From the NCBI GenBank assembly GCA_002431545.1, contig DJFY01000029.1, forward strand, positions 41,810 through 74,540: a stretch of DNA of 32,731 bases, given 5' to 3'. Of the stretch, positions 16,859 to 24,925 are shown one piece after another. Positions within the stretch are counted from its first letter, which is position 1. Each line of letters begins with the position of its first letter. A model generated the notes under the pieces. The model was not told where the DNA came from. It ran no database searches and was given only the letters and a program-made list of their open reading frames with translations. The DNA comes from Cellvibrionales bacterium UBA5860. Lineage in GTDB: Bacteria; Pseudomonadota; Gammaproteobacteria; Pseudomonadales; Porticoccaceae. The translations under genes were made by a program, and so were the position numbers.

Positions 16859-17794
16859 ATGAACCTACCGCTAGCGCCCGATACAAAATTTGGCTGGATG
16901 ACTTCCATGGACAGTCTGGACGCTGTACGCACGACCACAGCGTTGGCCGACCGGGTTGGCCTCGATTCTTTGTGGGTCGGCGATCATATCGCGTTTGCCG
17001 TACCTATCATGGATCCCTTGCTGCAGTTGGCGCAGGCCGCCGCATTGAGTGATCGCCTGCACTTTGGTACCTCGGTCTATCTCTTGCCGCTGCGCCACCC
17101 GACGCCGGTCGCCAAACAAGTTGGTACGCTGGATCGGCTTTGCGATGGTCGATTGACCTTTGGGGTCGGTATCGGTGGCGAATTCCCCAATGAGTTTGCC
17201 GCTTGCGGTGTGCCGGTTCGAGAGCGCGGCGCGCGTCTGAGCGAGGGCATGGATGTATTGCGGGCCTTGTGGAGCGGGGACAAAGTGTCTCATCACGGTA
17301 AGTTTTTTTCCTTCGAAGATGTCTTGATGCGACCTAAACCGGTGCAGGTCGGGGGGCCGCCGATCTGGTGTGGCGGGCGTTCAGAAGCCGCCCTTAAACG
17401 GGCGGGACGCAAGGCGGATGGCTATATTTCCTACGTGGTGACGCCGGACATGTATCGCCAGGCGTTGGCGACAATGGCTTCTGCCGCTGACGAAGCCGGT
17501 CGCGAGATCAAACAATTTGGTACTGCCCACCTGCTGTTCTTTCGCATTGATGACAGTTTTGAAAAGTCCTGGGATGTTGCTACTGAACACCTCAGTGAGC
17601 GTTATGCCAGTGACTTTCGGGGTCCGGCAAAAAAATACTGTGCCCTGGGTAAACCGGAAGACGTGGCGGCCAGAATCAACGAATTTGTAGAGGCCGGCGT
17701 GCGGCATATCATTATCGACTCGGTGAGCCCGTTGCAGGAGCGCCACGCGCAGGTGGAACGCTTTGCGCAAGAAGTAAGACCTCTGTTGCGCTGA
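16859..17794 (+). CDS. LLM class flavin/F420-dependent oxidoreductase (TIGR03619-like)
   Basis: This 311-residue bacterial luciferase-like protein shows GLDSLWVGDHIAF, FGTSVYLLPLRHPTPVAKQVGTLD (read in two halves), RLTFGVGIGGEFPNEF and PVQVGGPPIWCGGRSEAALKRAGRKADGY. These are the standard cofactor and barrel motifs of the LLM superfamily, closest to the TIGR03619 group. ATG at 16859 has GGGGAAG immediately upstream. It is cytosolic. Together with the other LLM gene it suggests at least two oxidative steps of the same pathway, such as Baeyer-Villiger-type or hydride-transfer reactions. Its 3' end faces the alpha/beta hydrolase with 30 bases between and no clear terminator. Confidence 0.85.
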   Translation: MNLPLAPDTKFGWMTSMDSLDAVRTTTALADRVGLDSLWVGDHIAFAVPIMDPLLQLAQAAALSDRLHFGTSVYLLPLRHPTPVAKQVGTLDRLCDGRLTFGVGIGGEFPNEFAACGVPVRERGARLSEGMDVLRALWSGDKVSHHGKFFSFEDVLMRPKPVQVGGPPIWCGGRSEAALKRAGRKADGYISYVVTPDMYRQALATMASAADEAGREIKQFGTAHLLFFRIDDSFEKSWDVATEHLSERYASDFRGPAKKYCALGKPEDVAARINEFVEAGVRHIIIDSVSPLQERHAQVERFAQEVRPLLR

Positions 17795-17824
17795 CCAATT
17801 CCGCGCACTACGTGGAACGAAGGT

Positions 17825-18601
17825 TTACCAGCTGTGTTCGTAGTGCTCGGGAGGGGGCAGTCCGAGAAAGTCGAAAATCACATCCTTCGTCATGGTCTCG
17901 GCGAGGACCGAGTGGTGTGAGCAGCGTGGGATAATCTTGAGTTGGGCGCCAGCGATAGCTTTGGCGAGGGGCTCCGGATCACCGCTGAGCTCATCCATTT
18001 GCGCGCCGACAACCATGATCGGGGTGTCGATGCTAGCGAGTGCGGCGGGATCCGGCGTCTGCGCGATACCCAGGCAGCAGGCAGCCAGGGCTCTGTGATC
18101 GCCGCGCGTTGACTCAACGAAGGCGCGAAAGGACGCTGCCGCTTCGTCTTCGATATTCCAGGGTTCGTCAGTGACAAGGGCTGCGGCCATGACCTTGGGG
18201 TCGCCGACTGGTCTGAGCATGTGCTCGCCGACGCCTATCAGGGCGGCCGCTGTGACGCGCGCCCCGTGATTGACCGCCAGTTCCAGTGCAATACGCGCGC
18301 CCATGGAGTGGCTTATTATCGGTGCCTTCTCGATCCCCAGCTCATCCATCAGATGCAGTACATCGCGAGCCATGAGCGCAATTGAATAGTCGGTCGTGTC
18401 GTACCTTTTCTCACTTTCGCCGTGTCCGCGGTGGTCAAAAAGTATCGCCTTGCGGCCGGCCTTCATCAACGTCCCATGCCAGTCGTTGGCCAGCCAGGCC
18501 TGGTTTCTGTTGGCGGCAAAACCGTGGCATAGGATAACGGCGTCACCGTCGCCAAAGCAGTCGTAGCGAATGTCGACGCCATCTGAGTTCAGAGAGGCCA
18601 T
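17825..18601 (-). CDS. alpha/beta hydrolase
   Basis: The 258-residue alpha/beta-hydrolase has the oxyanion segment LCHGFAANRN at residues 24-33, FDHRGHGES at 55-63, and the nucleophile elbow SHSMGA with Ser99. It has an acid in VVGAQMDELSGD and the catalytic His in PRCSHHSVL near residue 230. The elbow has Ser instead of the first Gly of the usual GxSxG. No signal peptide is seen. It is a plausible ester, lactone or C-C bond hydrolase of the meta-cleavage-product hydrolase/3-oxoadipate enol-lactonase group. It is transcribed divergently from the ABM gene, sharing a 155-base upstream region, and convergently with the LLM gene. Confidence 0.85.
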   Translation of the reverse strand: MASLNSDGVDIRYDCFGDGDAVILCHGFAANRNQAWLANDWHGTLMKAGRKAILFDHRGHGESEKRYDTTDYSIALMARDVLHLMDELGIEKAPIISHSMGARIALELAVNHGARVTAAALIGVGEHMLRPVGDPKVMAAALVTDEPWNIEDEAAASFRAFVESTRGDHRALAACCLGIAQTPDPAALASIDTPIMVVGAQMDELSGDPEPLAKAIAGAQLKIIPRCSHHSVLAETMTKDVIFDFLGLPPPEHYEHSW

Positions 18602-18756
18602 GATCTTTCCTTAAATGAACAGTTTGTCCGGCTTGTTGAATTTCCAGTCTAGACCGGCTTGGCTTTCTGCGCCAAAAACGCCTGGGCAACTATACTCAGC
18701 GTCCTGGCGATGGGCTATAGTGAACGGCCCAATTAAAACAGATACAGGAGATAGAC

Positions 18757-19044
18757 ATGATAGGCGTCATCGCAACGTTAAAAATTCAGGACGGTAAACA
18801 AGCGGGATTTGAGGCCTTGATGAAAGAGCTGACTGCCGCGGTCAGGGCCAACGAACCGGCCTGTACGCTGTACCAGCTCCACAAGACTGACGAATCGACT
18901 ACCTATGTCATGCTCGAGCAATACGGCAGTCCAGCGGATCTTGAAGCCCATCGCGTCACGCCTCATTTCAAGGAACTGGGTGGCAAACTGGGTGAATTCC
19001 TGGCTGGTGCGCCCGAAGTACAGGTGATGCCCGCTGTCGAATAG
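18757..19044 (+). CDS. antibiotic biosynthesis monooxygenase (ABM) domain protein
   Basis: The 95-residue protein is a single ABM/YgiN-like ferredoxin-fold domain. It starts MIGVIATLKIQDGKQAGFE and has the conserved EPACTLYQLHK and YVMLEQYGSPADLEAHRVTPHF segments. Such proteins act as small dimers, either as cofactor-free quinol monooxygenases or as stress or heme-binding relatives. ATG at 18757 has CAGGAGAT eight bases upstream. Candidate -10 elements TATACT (18691) and TATAGT (18716) lie upstream, without strong -35 partners. Placed before two hotdog dehydratase subunits, it may act on a quinol-like or enol intermediate, but this is an inference. Confidence 0.82.
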   Translation: MIGVIATLKIQDGKQAGFEALMKELTAAVRANEPACTLYQLHKTDESTTYVMLEQYGSPADLEAHRVTPHFKELGGKLGEFLAGAPEVQVMPAVE

Positions 19045-19132
19045 GGCGTCTGCGTTGGCGTGGTTTGATCACTTCGGGGCGTTCGGTTTTGAAGGCCCCG
19101 GTTACTCATCGTATTAGTTTGGAAAGTAAAAT

Positions 19133-19588
19133 ATGCCCGAATTGTTGACCCCTGAAATCAAGGCGCGCATTGGTGATGCCAATCCGACGCTGCACGTTGA
19201 AGTGACGCGGCGCGACATTCAGAAATATGCCGTATCGACTGGCCAGACAGCCAAGAAATATCTCGATGGCGACGAAGCACCACCTCTATTCCACTTTGGT
19301 TATTCTCTCGAAGTCCTGCCGCCGGAGAAACTCCGAAAAGACGGTATCGCCGAGGACAAGTTGATACCGCCCTTGCCGCTTAAACGTGTTATGGCAGGCA
19401 GTTCTGACACGGTATATCACCGACCGATTCGGGCGGGCGACAAGCTGGCGATTACGCGACGTCTGAAAGATATCTACGAAAAAGCAGGCAAAAGCGGACC
19501 GCTGATCTTTGTTGTCACTGAAGTGGTGATCGAAACCGAAGGTGGAGAGCCCGTCCTGAATGAAACAACGTCATTGATTGCGAGGTAG
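19133..19588 (+). CDS. MaoC-like N-terminal (FAS1-like) dehydratase domain protein
   Basis: The 151-residue protein fits the MaoC_dehydrat_N hotdog family. It shows VEVTRRDIQKYAVSTGQT, FHFGYSLEVLPPE, the substrate-side MAGSSDTVYHRPIRAGD and a C-terminal VTEVVIETEGGEPV strand. This half of a double-hotdog hydratase usually lacks the catalytic residues and pairs with a second subunit. The next gene begins six bases downstream and encodes the matching catalytic hotdog, as in two-subunit enoyl-CoA hydratases such as ChsH1-ChsH2 of steroid side-chain degradation. ATG at 19133 has GGAAAG upstream. Confidence 0.82.
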   Translation: MPELLTPEIKARIGDANPTLHVEVTRRDIQKYAVSTGQTAKKYLDGDEAPPLFHFGYSLEVLPPEKLRKDGIAEDKLIPPLPLKRVMAGSSDTVYHRPIRAGDKLAITRRLKDIYEKAGKSGPLIFVVTEVVIETEGGEPVLNETTSLIAR

Positions 19589-19594
19589 GTTGCC

Positions 19595-20005
19595 ATGTTG
19601 CGCTATGAGAATATTTCCGTCGGAGACGAGCTGCCGACACGCGATCACACAGCATCGATTGTCCAGTTGTTTATGTACAACGCCGCCATCTGGAATCCAC
19701 ACCGTATCCATTTCGATCATGCGTACGCCACTGAGGAAGAAGGTTATCCAGATATTGTTCTCGATGGTCCGCTCCAGGGCGACTGGATCGGACAGGTCGT
19801 CACTGACTGGATCGGCGATGCCGCAACGCTGGTTTCCTTCGGGTATGCCAATCGTCGCGCTGCCTTTCTCGGTGAAACCATGACTGCCGGCGGTGCGGTC
19901 GAAGAAAAGAACGACAGTACGCGCGAAGTCAAGGTATCGCTGTTTCTGAAAAACGCTGCGGGCGAAGTGACGATTCCGGGACACGCCACGGTTCGCTTCG
20001 ACTGA
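19595..20005 (+). CDS. MaoC/HTD-type catalytic hotdog dehydratase subunit
   Basis: The 136-residue hotdog protein carries the signature WNPHRIHFD near residues 26-34, the HTD/mesaconyl-CoA hydratase form (FNxHRIHYD) of the hydratase motif with the catalytic His. It also has LDGPLQGDW and an FGYANRRAAFLGE strand typical of these enzymes. It starts six bases after the preceding subunit, with GAGG overlapping that stop region, so co-translation is very likely. The two would form a heteromeric hydratase that adds water to an enoyl-CoA or enoyl thioester. The bulky split architecture is used for polycyclic or branched substrates in known cases. The substrate here is unknown. Confidence 0.85.
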   Translation: MLRYENISVGDELPTRDHTASIVQLFMYNAAIWNPHRIHFDHAYATEEEGYPDIVLDGPLQGDWIGQVVTDWIGDAATLVSFGYANRRAAFLGETMTAGGAVEEKNDSTREVKVSLFLKNAAGEVTIPGHATVRFD

Positions 20006-20612
20006 CAAGCTTGCAAGTGTGTCAACCGGTCCGGTTGCGACGGGCCGGCTGGCAATTCCCGAATCGCTTGTGTCGGCCCCGCTCCATCCGCTGGAGCCAG
20101 GGCTCGCGACCAGCCTGGGGCGCGCGGCATGATAAACTAGTGGTGTCGGCTCATTTATCGCTTCCGCGACTTGCCGGCATCGCCGCCATGCACTTCACGC
20201 CGGCTTATCTGAATCGGACTTAACTGGTTTCAAGTTACCGCCTTGGTCGTCCTTTCTAAGATTTCTTATTTCGGCTTCGCCTAACCCCGGGTTCAGGTAT
20301 ATACGGGCGTGGCTGACTCGGTCCCCCGGGACTATTCCAGGCAAACAATTAAGCTTTTACATTAACTCTCTTTTCTAACTAATCCTTTCTAGACTCTGTC
20401 ATAAAAAATAATGTGAACGGGTTCTCGTCGCCGCGTAACCGAGACTTTTATCTGAGCCCGGTTTTACTATGCTACGGCTGCATTTGGTCGAATACGCGTC
20501 GTAACACTGGCGGCTCCATGCAAGGATCGTTTTCCAATCGCGACTTTCACTGCCCAAGCGGTTTAACCGCGCGGATAGCAATGAGTAGCTGCGACTATCG
20601 GCTGAGCATCTG
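20006..20612. other. 607-base stretch without a convincing gene
   Basis: No gene is supported. The stretch has CAACCGGTCCGGTTG (20023-20037), an almost perfect dyad just after the dehydratase stop. It also has a weak TTTACA (20356-20361) with ACTAAT (20378-20383) at 16-base spacing, a possible promoter, and GCGGTTTAACCGC (20558-20570), a perfect six-base inverted repeat 42 bases before the next ATG. A 66-codon open frame (20413-20613) has no recognisable product and an unconvincing start. Confidence 0.5.
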
Positions 20613-23030
20613 ATGAATAACGTACAGAAATTTCCAGGCACCACGCAAGATAACGCTCCGCGGGCAGGTAAACCTGCAAGGAGAGCGTTACCCGATCTGC
20701 TCGCGGACATTGCAGGTAGTTCGCTTGAGCATATGGAAGCGCTGCTTACCCAGGTATTCGGGGAGGTGGACGACAAGTTTTTTGGCCTTGCCGAAAAAGC
20801 GCGCAGTGATGCCGAGCAGAATCTGTTTTTCGAAGCCCTCCGTGAAGTTCGTGTTAAGCGACCGGGGATAGAAAAGAAATTCCGCGAGGAGCTGAATAAT
20901 GCTTTTTATCGCATAAACGATCGGACCAGTGAATTAAGCGCTGCCACAGCTGGCGAGCCGGAAGACCTGCAGCTGCAATCGCTCGACAAACTATCACTGG
21001 TTGCAGATGAAGAGCTGGAGGTTTCGCTTGCCTATTCGACCATGATCTCGCGTGCCGAAGATCGCTTAGCAAACGGCTTGGTCCAGCTCAGTACCCGACT
21101 CAATAACTATCTAGGTGTCAACACGGTTGATGAGGAAACGAATCCTCTTGGACCTCGCGTTGTTTGCGCGGCGATCAAAGAAGCCTGCGCCCCCCTCGAC
21201 CTGGAAATCAAAACCCGGCTGGTATTCCTTAAGATTTTTGAAAATGCCGTGATTGCGGGTCTCGATGCGATTTGCCAGGAGGCCAATGCGTTGTTGATCA
21301 AGGCCGGTATCTTGCCCGATTTTGAAGGCTATGTGAGAAAACATAGAACTGCCAGGTCGCAGGCGGATGGACAACGGGCGGCGCCGCCTATTCAGGACGG
21401 TCAGCATACTGAAGCGACAACGAACCCGGTGAACCAGTCTATGGAGCAGTACGGTAGTTTAGATACGCGGGCCTTATTGCTGCTTCAGCAGTTACTCGGC
21501 GTGTCATCCACCGCAGAAGGGACGCAAAATAATCAAACATTGCAGCAGGGGCCGAGTCCCGGATTACTCGCCATGCTGAACAATGCGCAGAGCAATTTGG
21601 TAACAGGGCAGCGACAGTCTGCTCCTGCGATGGGCGGGATTAATCTAATCACCGCTCTAGACCAGCTCAATGGCGGCGAAGGTCAGCTGGAAAGTAATAT
21701 CAACGATGTCGAACGCGAAGTCATTAACCTGGTGTCGATGCTGTTTGATTTTATATTGCGTGACCGCAATTTAGCCGAGCCCATGAAGCTCCTGATTACC
21801 CAGTTGCAGATCCCGATGATCAAGGCGGGATTGCTGGACAAGGCTTTGTTCAGTAAAAACGCCCATCCCGCGCGAAAATTGCTAAACGAAATAGCCAGTG
21901 TGTCCGTTGGCTGGAACGAAACGGATCAGCTTGAAAAGGATCCTCTATGGAAAAAAATATCCGGGATCGTCGAGGGTATTACCCAGGATTTTGCCGACGA
22001 CATTAGTATCTTTCACGACAAGCACCGGGAACTCCTGGAATTCGTCGAGGACACCGCGCGCAAGGCCAGGCTGATCGAACAGCGTATGCGCGAGGAAGAA
22101 GAAGGCAAGGCGCGGGCAGCTGAAGCCCGTTTCATGGTGCACAAAATAATAAACCGGTATGCGGTGGGTCGGAAGTTGCCTGGTGTCATTGTTAAATTGT
22201 TGCGAGACCACTGGAGTAAGGTGATGTTTCATGTTCACCTCACTGAGGGCTCCAATAGCGACCTGTGGAAAACCGTGGTCGACATCGTCAAAAAACTGAT
22301 TTGGTCGGTACAGGACAAGAGCTCGACCGAGCAGATGGTGCTGGTCTACAAGAAAATACCGTCCATCTACTCTGACCTGCGAAGTGGTTTGCAACATATC
22401 AACTGCAGCCAGGCACAGGTCGCGGAAATATTTTGCCACTTGAATATGCTCTATTTCGACAAAGACATCCCCGATCCTCTCGCCAGCCACTTGGGACAGG
22501 CAATTATCGAGCGTATAAAAGAGATCGAGGAAAGCGGTTCTACGCTGTCTATATTGAGTATCGAGAGCGACCCGCAAACGCCGGACAGTGGCCCGAGGGA
22601 CAATGATTCCGCGCCGGCTAACGACGAATTAAAAGACCATAAAGAAGAGAACGCGGTGACAATATTTACGCTTTTACCTGAAGAAAAGCGAGGAGATGTT
22701 GCCGACGAAACGGCGGCACCCGATTCAGCCGATGTCGATAGTGACTATTTCAAGCTGGTCGACAGCATAGATATCGGAGACTGGATAAGTTATACCCCGC
22801 CCGGGGACAAGGCCATTCGCTGTAAACTGGCATTAAGATTTGACGCGCGAGGCCGGCATATTTTTGTCGATCGTCGCGGCATGAAAGTGCTAGAGCGTTG
22901 CCGCTTTGAACTGGCGCAGGATTTCCAGGCAGGCCATTGTGAACGCCTCGATGACGAACAGCTGTTTGACCGCGCACTGGAGTCGGTTATTTCTAATCTG
23001 TACGAAGAGCGGTCCGGTCTGGCGCGCTAA
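20613..23030 (+). CDS. DUF1631 domain-containing protein
   Basis: The 805-residue protein matches the DUF1631 family by length and layout. It has an N-terminal helical part with RALPDLLADIAGSSLEHMEAL, a glutamine- and serine-rich, probably disordered linker at about residues 245-340, and a long helical core (VISMLFDFILRD-like VSMLFDFILRDRNLAEPMK, KLLITQLQIPMIK). A helix at about 465-510 is charged. It ends in an acidic linker (650-705) and a C-terminal beta-rich module (about 720-800: IGDWISYTPPGDKAIRCKLA) that resembles a PilZ-like barrel. PilZ similarity suggests a link to second-messenger signalling, but the RxxxR motif was not confirmed. ATG at 20613 has only a weak ribosome binding site. 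It stands alone, with no operon partner. Confidence 0.75.
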   Translation: MNNVQKFPGTTQDNAPRAGKPARRALPDLLADIAGSSLEHMEALLTQVFGEVDDKFFGLAEKARSDAEQNLFFEALREVRVKRPGIEKKFREELNNAFYRINDRTSELSAATAGEPEDLQLQSLDKLSLVADEELEVSLAYSTMISRAEDRLANGLVQLSTRLNNYLGVNTVDEETNPLGPRVVCAAIKEACAPLDLEIKTRLVFLKIFENAVIAGLDAICQEANALLIKAGILPDFEGYVRKHRTARSQADGQRAAPPIQDGQHTEATTNPVNQSMEQYGSLDTRALLLLQQLLGVSSTAEGTQNNQTLQQGPSPGLLAMLNNAQSNLVTGQRQSAPAMGGINLITALDQLNGGEGQLESNINDVEREVINLVSMLFDFILRDRNLAEPMKLLITQLQIPMIKAGLLDKALFSKNAHPARKLLNEIASVSVGWNETDQLEKDPLWKKISGIVEGITQDFADDISIFHDKHRELLEFVEDTARKARLIEQRMREEEEGKARAAEARFMVHKIINRYAVGRKLPGVIVKLLRDHWSKVMFHVHLTEGSNSDLWKTVVDIVKKLIWSVQDKSSTEQMVLVYKKIPSIYSDLRSGLQHINCSQAQVAEIFCHLNMLYFDKDIPDPLASHLGQAIIERIKEIEESGSTLSILSIESDPQTPDSGPRDNDSAPANDELKDHKEENAVTIFTLLPEEKRGDVADETAAPDSADVDSDYFKLVDSIDIGDWISYTPPGDKAIRCKLALRFDARGRHIFVDRRGMKVLERCRFELAQDFQAGHCERLDDEQLFDRALESVISNLYEERSGLAR

Positions 23031-23154
23031 AAGCATTTTATTTGCGCCCAGATCATAGCGTGGCAAAACCTCTATAGCTCCATCTCCGCAGTTTATTTAC
23101 CACGTGGGCTCGCGTACTTTTTTCGCACTATCCTGTCGATGGGCATTGGCTTGG

Positions 23155-23700
23155 CTATGCCGGTAGCAATTTTTGAATATCTTCCCAGTCCTTGGGAGTA
23201 TTGACGTTGGCGAACTCTCTGTCAGCGTCTTCGAGGACAAGTTGTTGTGCTCCGATGGCGGAAAGAAAAAACCCCAAAGATTTGTTGCTGTGGTCTTCCT
23301 TTACGATGCGGTCCAGGGTTTCGCATGTCGGTTCATCGAGCTGCAGATACAGCGGCAGGTAGGACTGTCGGGCGTGTACGGCGCTTTGTTTGCCTGTACC
23401 CGCGCGCCATAATTCAGAGAGCGTGTGGCTGGTGAGCAGCGGCATGTCAACGGGGACAATGAGTACCCCGCTGCCGGCATAGTGCTGGCGAAGCGTATAG
23501 ATAGCGCCAATGGGGCCAAGGCCGGGTATCAGGTCGCGCAGGCAACCCGGATCGTTGCGACAGATGATGATGCGGTCCAGCCCGCTTTGTCGAATTTTAC
23601 TTTCCATGAATTCGAGCAGGGTCTGATTGCCGAGACAGAGAGAGGCCTTATCCCGCCCCATGCGTGAGGATCGACCGCCGGCAAGAATGGCTGCTAGCAT
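23155..23700 (-). CDS. mobA: molybdenum cofactor guanylyltransferase
   Basis: The 181-residue MobA attaches GMP from GTP to molybdenum-molybdopterin, giving the bis-MGD cofactor of DMSO-reductase-family enzymes. The sequence opens with the nucleotide-binding motif LAGGRSSRMGRDKA (residues 6-19), followed by GLGPIGAIYTL and VPVDMPLL with the Mg-binding Asp. It also has NVNTPKDW near the C-terminus, typical of the family. Length is normal (about 190-200). It is the last gene of the moa operon, 35 bases after moaE. It implies the organism makes MGD-type molybdoenzymes, none of which lies in this window. Confidence 0.93.
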   Translation of the reverse strand: MLAAILAGGRSSRMGRDKASLCLGNQTLLEFMESKIRQSGLDRIIICRNDPGCLRDLIPGLGPIGAIYTLRQHYAGSGVLIVPVDMPLLTSHTLSELWRAGTGKQSAVHARQSYLPLYLQLDEPTCETLDRIVKEDHSNKSLGFFLSAIGAQQLVLEDADREFANVNTPKDWEDIQKLLPA

Positions 23701-23735
23701 GTCTAATTGGCTGTCAAAAAACGGCGGCGAGACTT

Positions 23736-24182
23736 TTACCAGCGCTCTGCGGCAGCGTTATCGCTACTGCGGGTAGCGACCCAGCGTTGTCCCGAGGGCG
23801 TGGTCTCTTTTTTCCAGAAGGGCGCCTTGACCTTGAGATAATCGATGAGGAACTCGCAGGCCTGAAACGCCTCCGCCCGATGGGCACTGGTTACGCCGAC
23901 AAATACGATCGATTCCCCGGGATAGAGCAGACCGACGCGGTGCACGAGGGTGACCGGCCCCAGTGGCCAGCGGGTTTTCGCCTGTGCCACGATGTCATTC
24001 AGTGCGCTGTCAGTCATGCCGGGATAGTGTTCGAGAAATAGCGACTCCACAGGGTCGCTAGTCTGGTCGCGAACCAGGCCGGTAAAAGTAACCAGCGCGC
24101 CGTGAGCTGTGGTCGCACTCGCTAGCCTATTAGTTAATTCCCCGGCGTTAAAGGCCTGTGTTTGAACCAGTATAGTATCCAC
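23736..24182 (-). CDS. moaE: molybdopterin synthase catalytic subunit
   Basis: The 148-residue MoaE is the large subunit of molybdopterin synthase, which transfers sulfur from thiocarboxylated MoaD to cyclic pyranopterin monophosphate. Family marks are GALVTFTGLVRD, LFLEHYPGM, VHRVGLLYPGE, SAHRAEAFQACEFLIDYLK and the catalytic KAPFWKKE. The start is GTG at 24182, three bases after the moaD stop, so the two subunits are translated together in near-equal amounts. The C-terminus has a short extra tail after the WVAT strand. Confidence 0.95.
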   Translation of the reverse strand: MDTILVQTQAFNAGELTNRLASATTAHGALVTFTGLVRDQTSDPVESLFLEHYPGMTDSALNDIVAQAKTRWPLGPVTLVHRVGLLYPGESIVFVGVTSAHRAEAFQACEFLIDYLKVKAPFWKKETTPSGQRWVATRSSDNAAAERW

Positions 24183-24185
24183 AGT

Positions 24186-24428
24186 TTAACCTCCGGTAAC
24201 TGGCGGAAAGAATGCTACCTCGTCGCCCGCTTTCACGCATTCATCGTTCTTACTCATCACCTGGTTAATTGCCACCAGGACTTCTTCCGCGTGGAAAGCC
24301 TGATGCCAAACTTCACCGCGTTTAGCCAGGTCGGCCTTTAGCTCAGTTACAGTGCCGCTAAAGTCGAGGTCCAGCTCCTGGCAGTCGAGCGTCTCTCGCA
24401 GCCGGGCAAAAAACAAAACTCGGATCAT
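24186..24428 (-). CDS. moaD: molybdopterin synthase sulfur carrier subunit
   Basis: The 80-residue ubiquitin-fold MoaD carries sulfur as a C-terminal thiocarboxylate. It opens IRVLFFARLRE and ends PPVTGG, the Gly-Gly tail required for adenylation by MoeB and insertion into MoaE. The MoeB activating enzyme is not in this window. The start ATG overlaps the moaC stop as ATGA (24425-24428), so translation is coupled. Confidence 0.95.
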   Translation of the reverse strand: MIRVLFFARLRETLDCQELDLDFSGTVTELKADLAKRGEVWHQAFHAEEVLVAINQVMSKNDECVKAGDEVAFFPPVTGG

Positions 24429-24925
24429 TGATCCTTCCCAACAACCGGTGAGGGGCGTTGCCAGGGGCCGGTTTTGCCGCCGGTTTTACTGAGTACAGCG
24501 ATACCGCCGATTGTCATCGCGGGATCCACAGCCTTGCACATATCGAACAAGGTGATTGCCGCAGTAGCGACTGCGGTGATGGCCTCCATCTCGACACCTG
24601 TCTTGCCTTCGACTTTACATAGCGCTTCGATACGCACGCGGTTGTGTTGGGCCTGCAGTTCAAATTCAACCTGCACTTTCGACAGCATCAGCGGGTGACA
24701 CAGTGGCACCAGATCGGCGCACTTCTTGGCGCCCTGGATGCCGGCAATGCGAGCCGTCGCCAGTACGTCGCCTTTGGCATGGCCGCCGGTACGAATCAGC
24801 GCCAGTGTTTCCGGCAGCATGTGCACATAACCTTCCGCCACCGCGACCCGCTTGGTCGTGGTCTTGCCGCTGACGTCCACCATAGCGGCTTCGCCGGCTT
24901 CGTTCAGATGGCTTAACTTACTCAT
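24425..24925 (-). CDS. moaC: cyclic pyranopterin monophosphate synthase
   Basis: The 166-residue MoaC converts the MoaA product to cyclic pyranopterin monophosphate. Motifs are MVDVSGKTTTKRVA, AGIQGAKKCADLVPLCHPL, and EGKTGVEMEAITAV followed by TLFDMCKAVD, all conserved in the family. ATG at 24925 is preferred to one seven codons upstream because it overlaps the moaB stop as ATGA and begins the conserved MSKLSHLN. Length is typical (about 160). The gene overlaps moaD by four bases at its 3' end. Confidence 0.95.
   Translation of the reverse strand: MSKLSHLNEAGEAAMVDVSGKTTTKRVAVAEGYVHMLPETLALIRTGGHAKGDVLATARIAGIQGAKKCADLVPLCHPLMLSKVQVEFELQAQHNRVRIEALCKVEGKTGVEMEAITAVATAAITLFDMCKAVDPAMTIGGIAVLSKTGGKTGPWQRPSPVVGKDQ

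Noticed and set aside
17795..17824. Possible terminator between the convergent LLM and alpha/beta hydrolase genes
   Set aside because: The 30-base gap has no stem with a T tract on either strand.
19075..19100. CGGGGC/GCCCCG inverted repeat before the dehydratase pair
   Set aside because: A six-base stem with a 14-base loop and no T tract, too weak to call a terminator or operator.
20413..20613. 66-codon plus-strand open frame before the DUF1631 gene
   Set aside because: No homology, an unconvincing start and composition unlike the coding neighbours. Treated as gene-free spacer.
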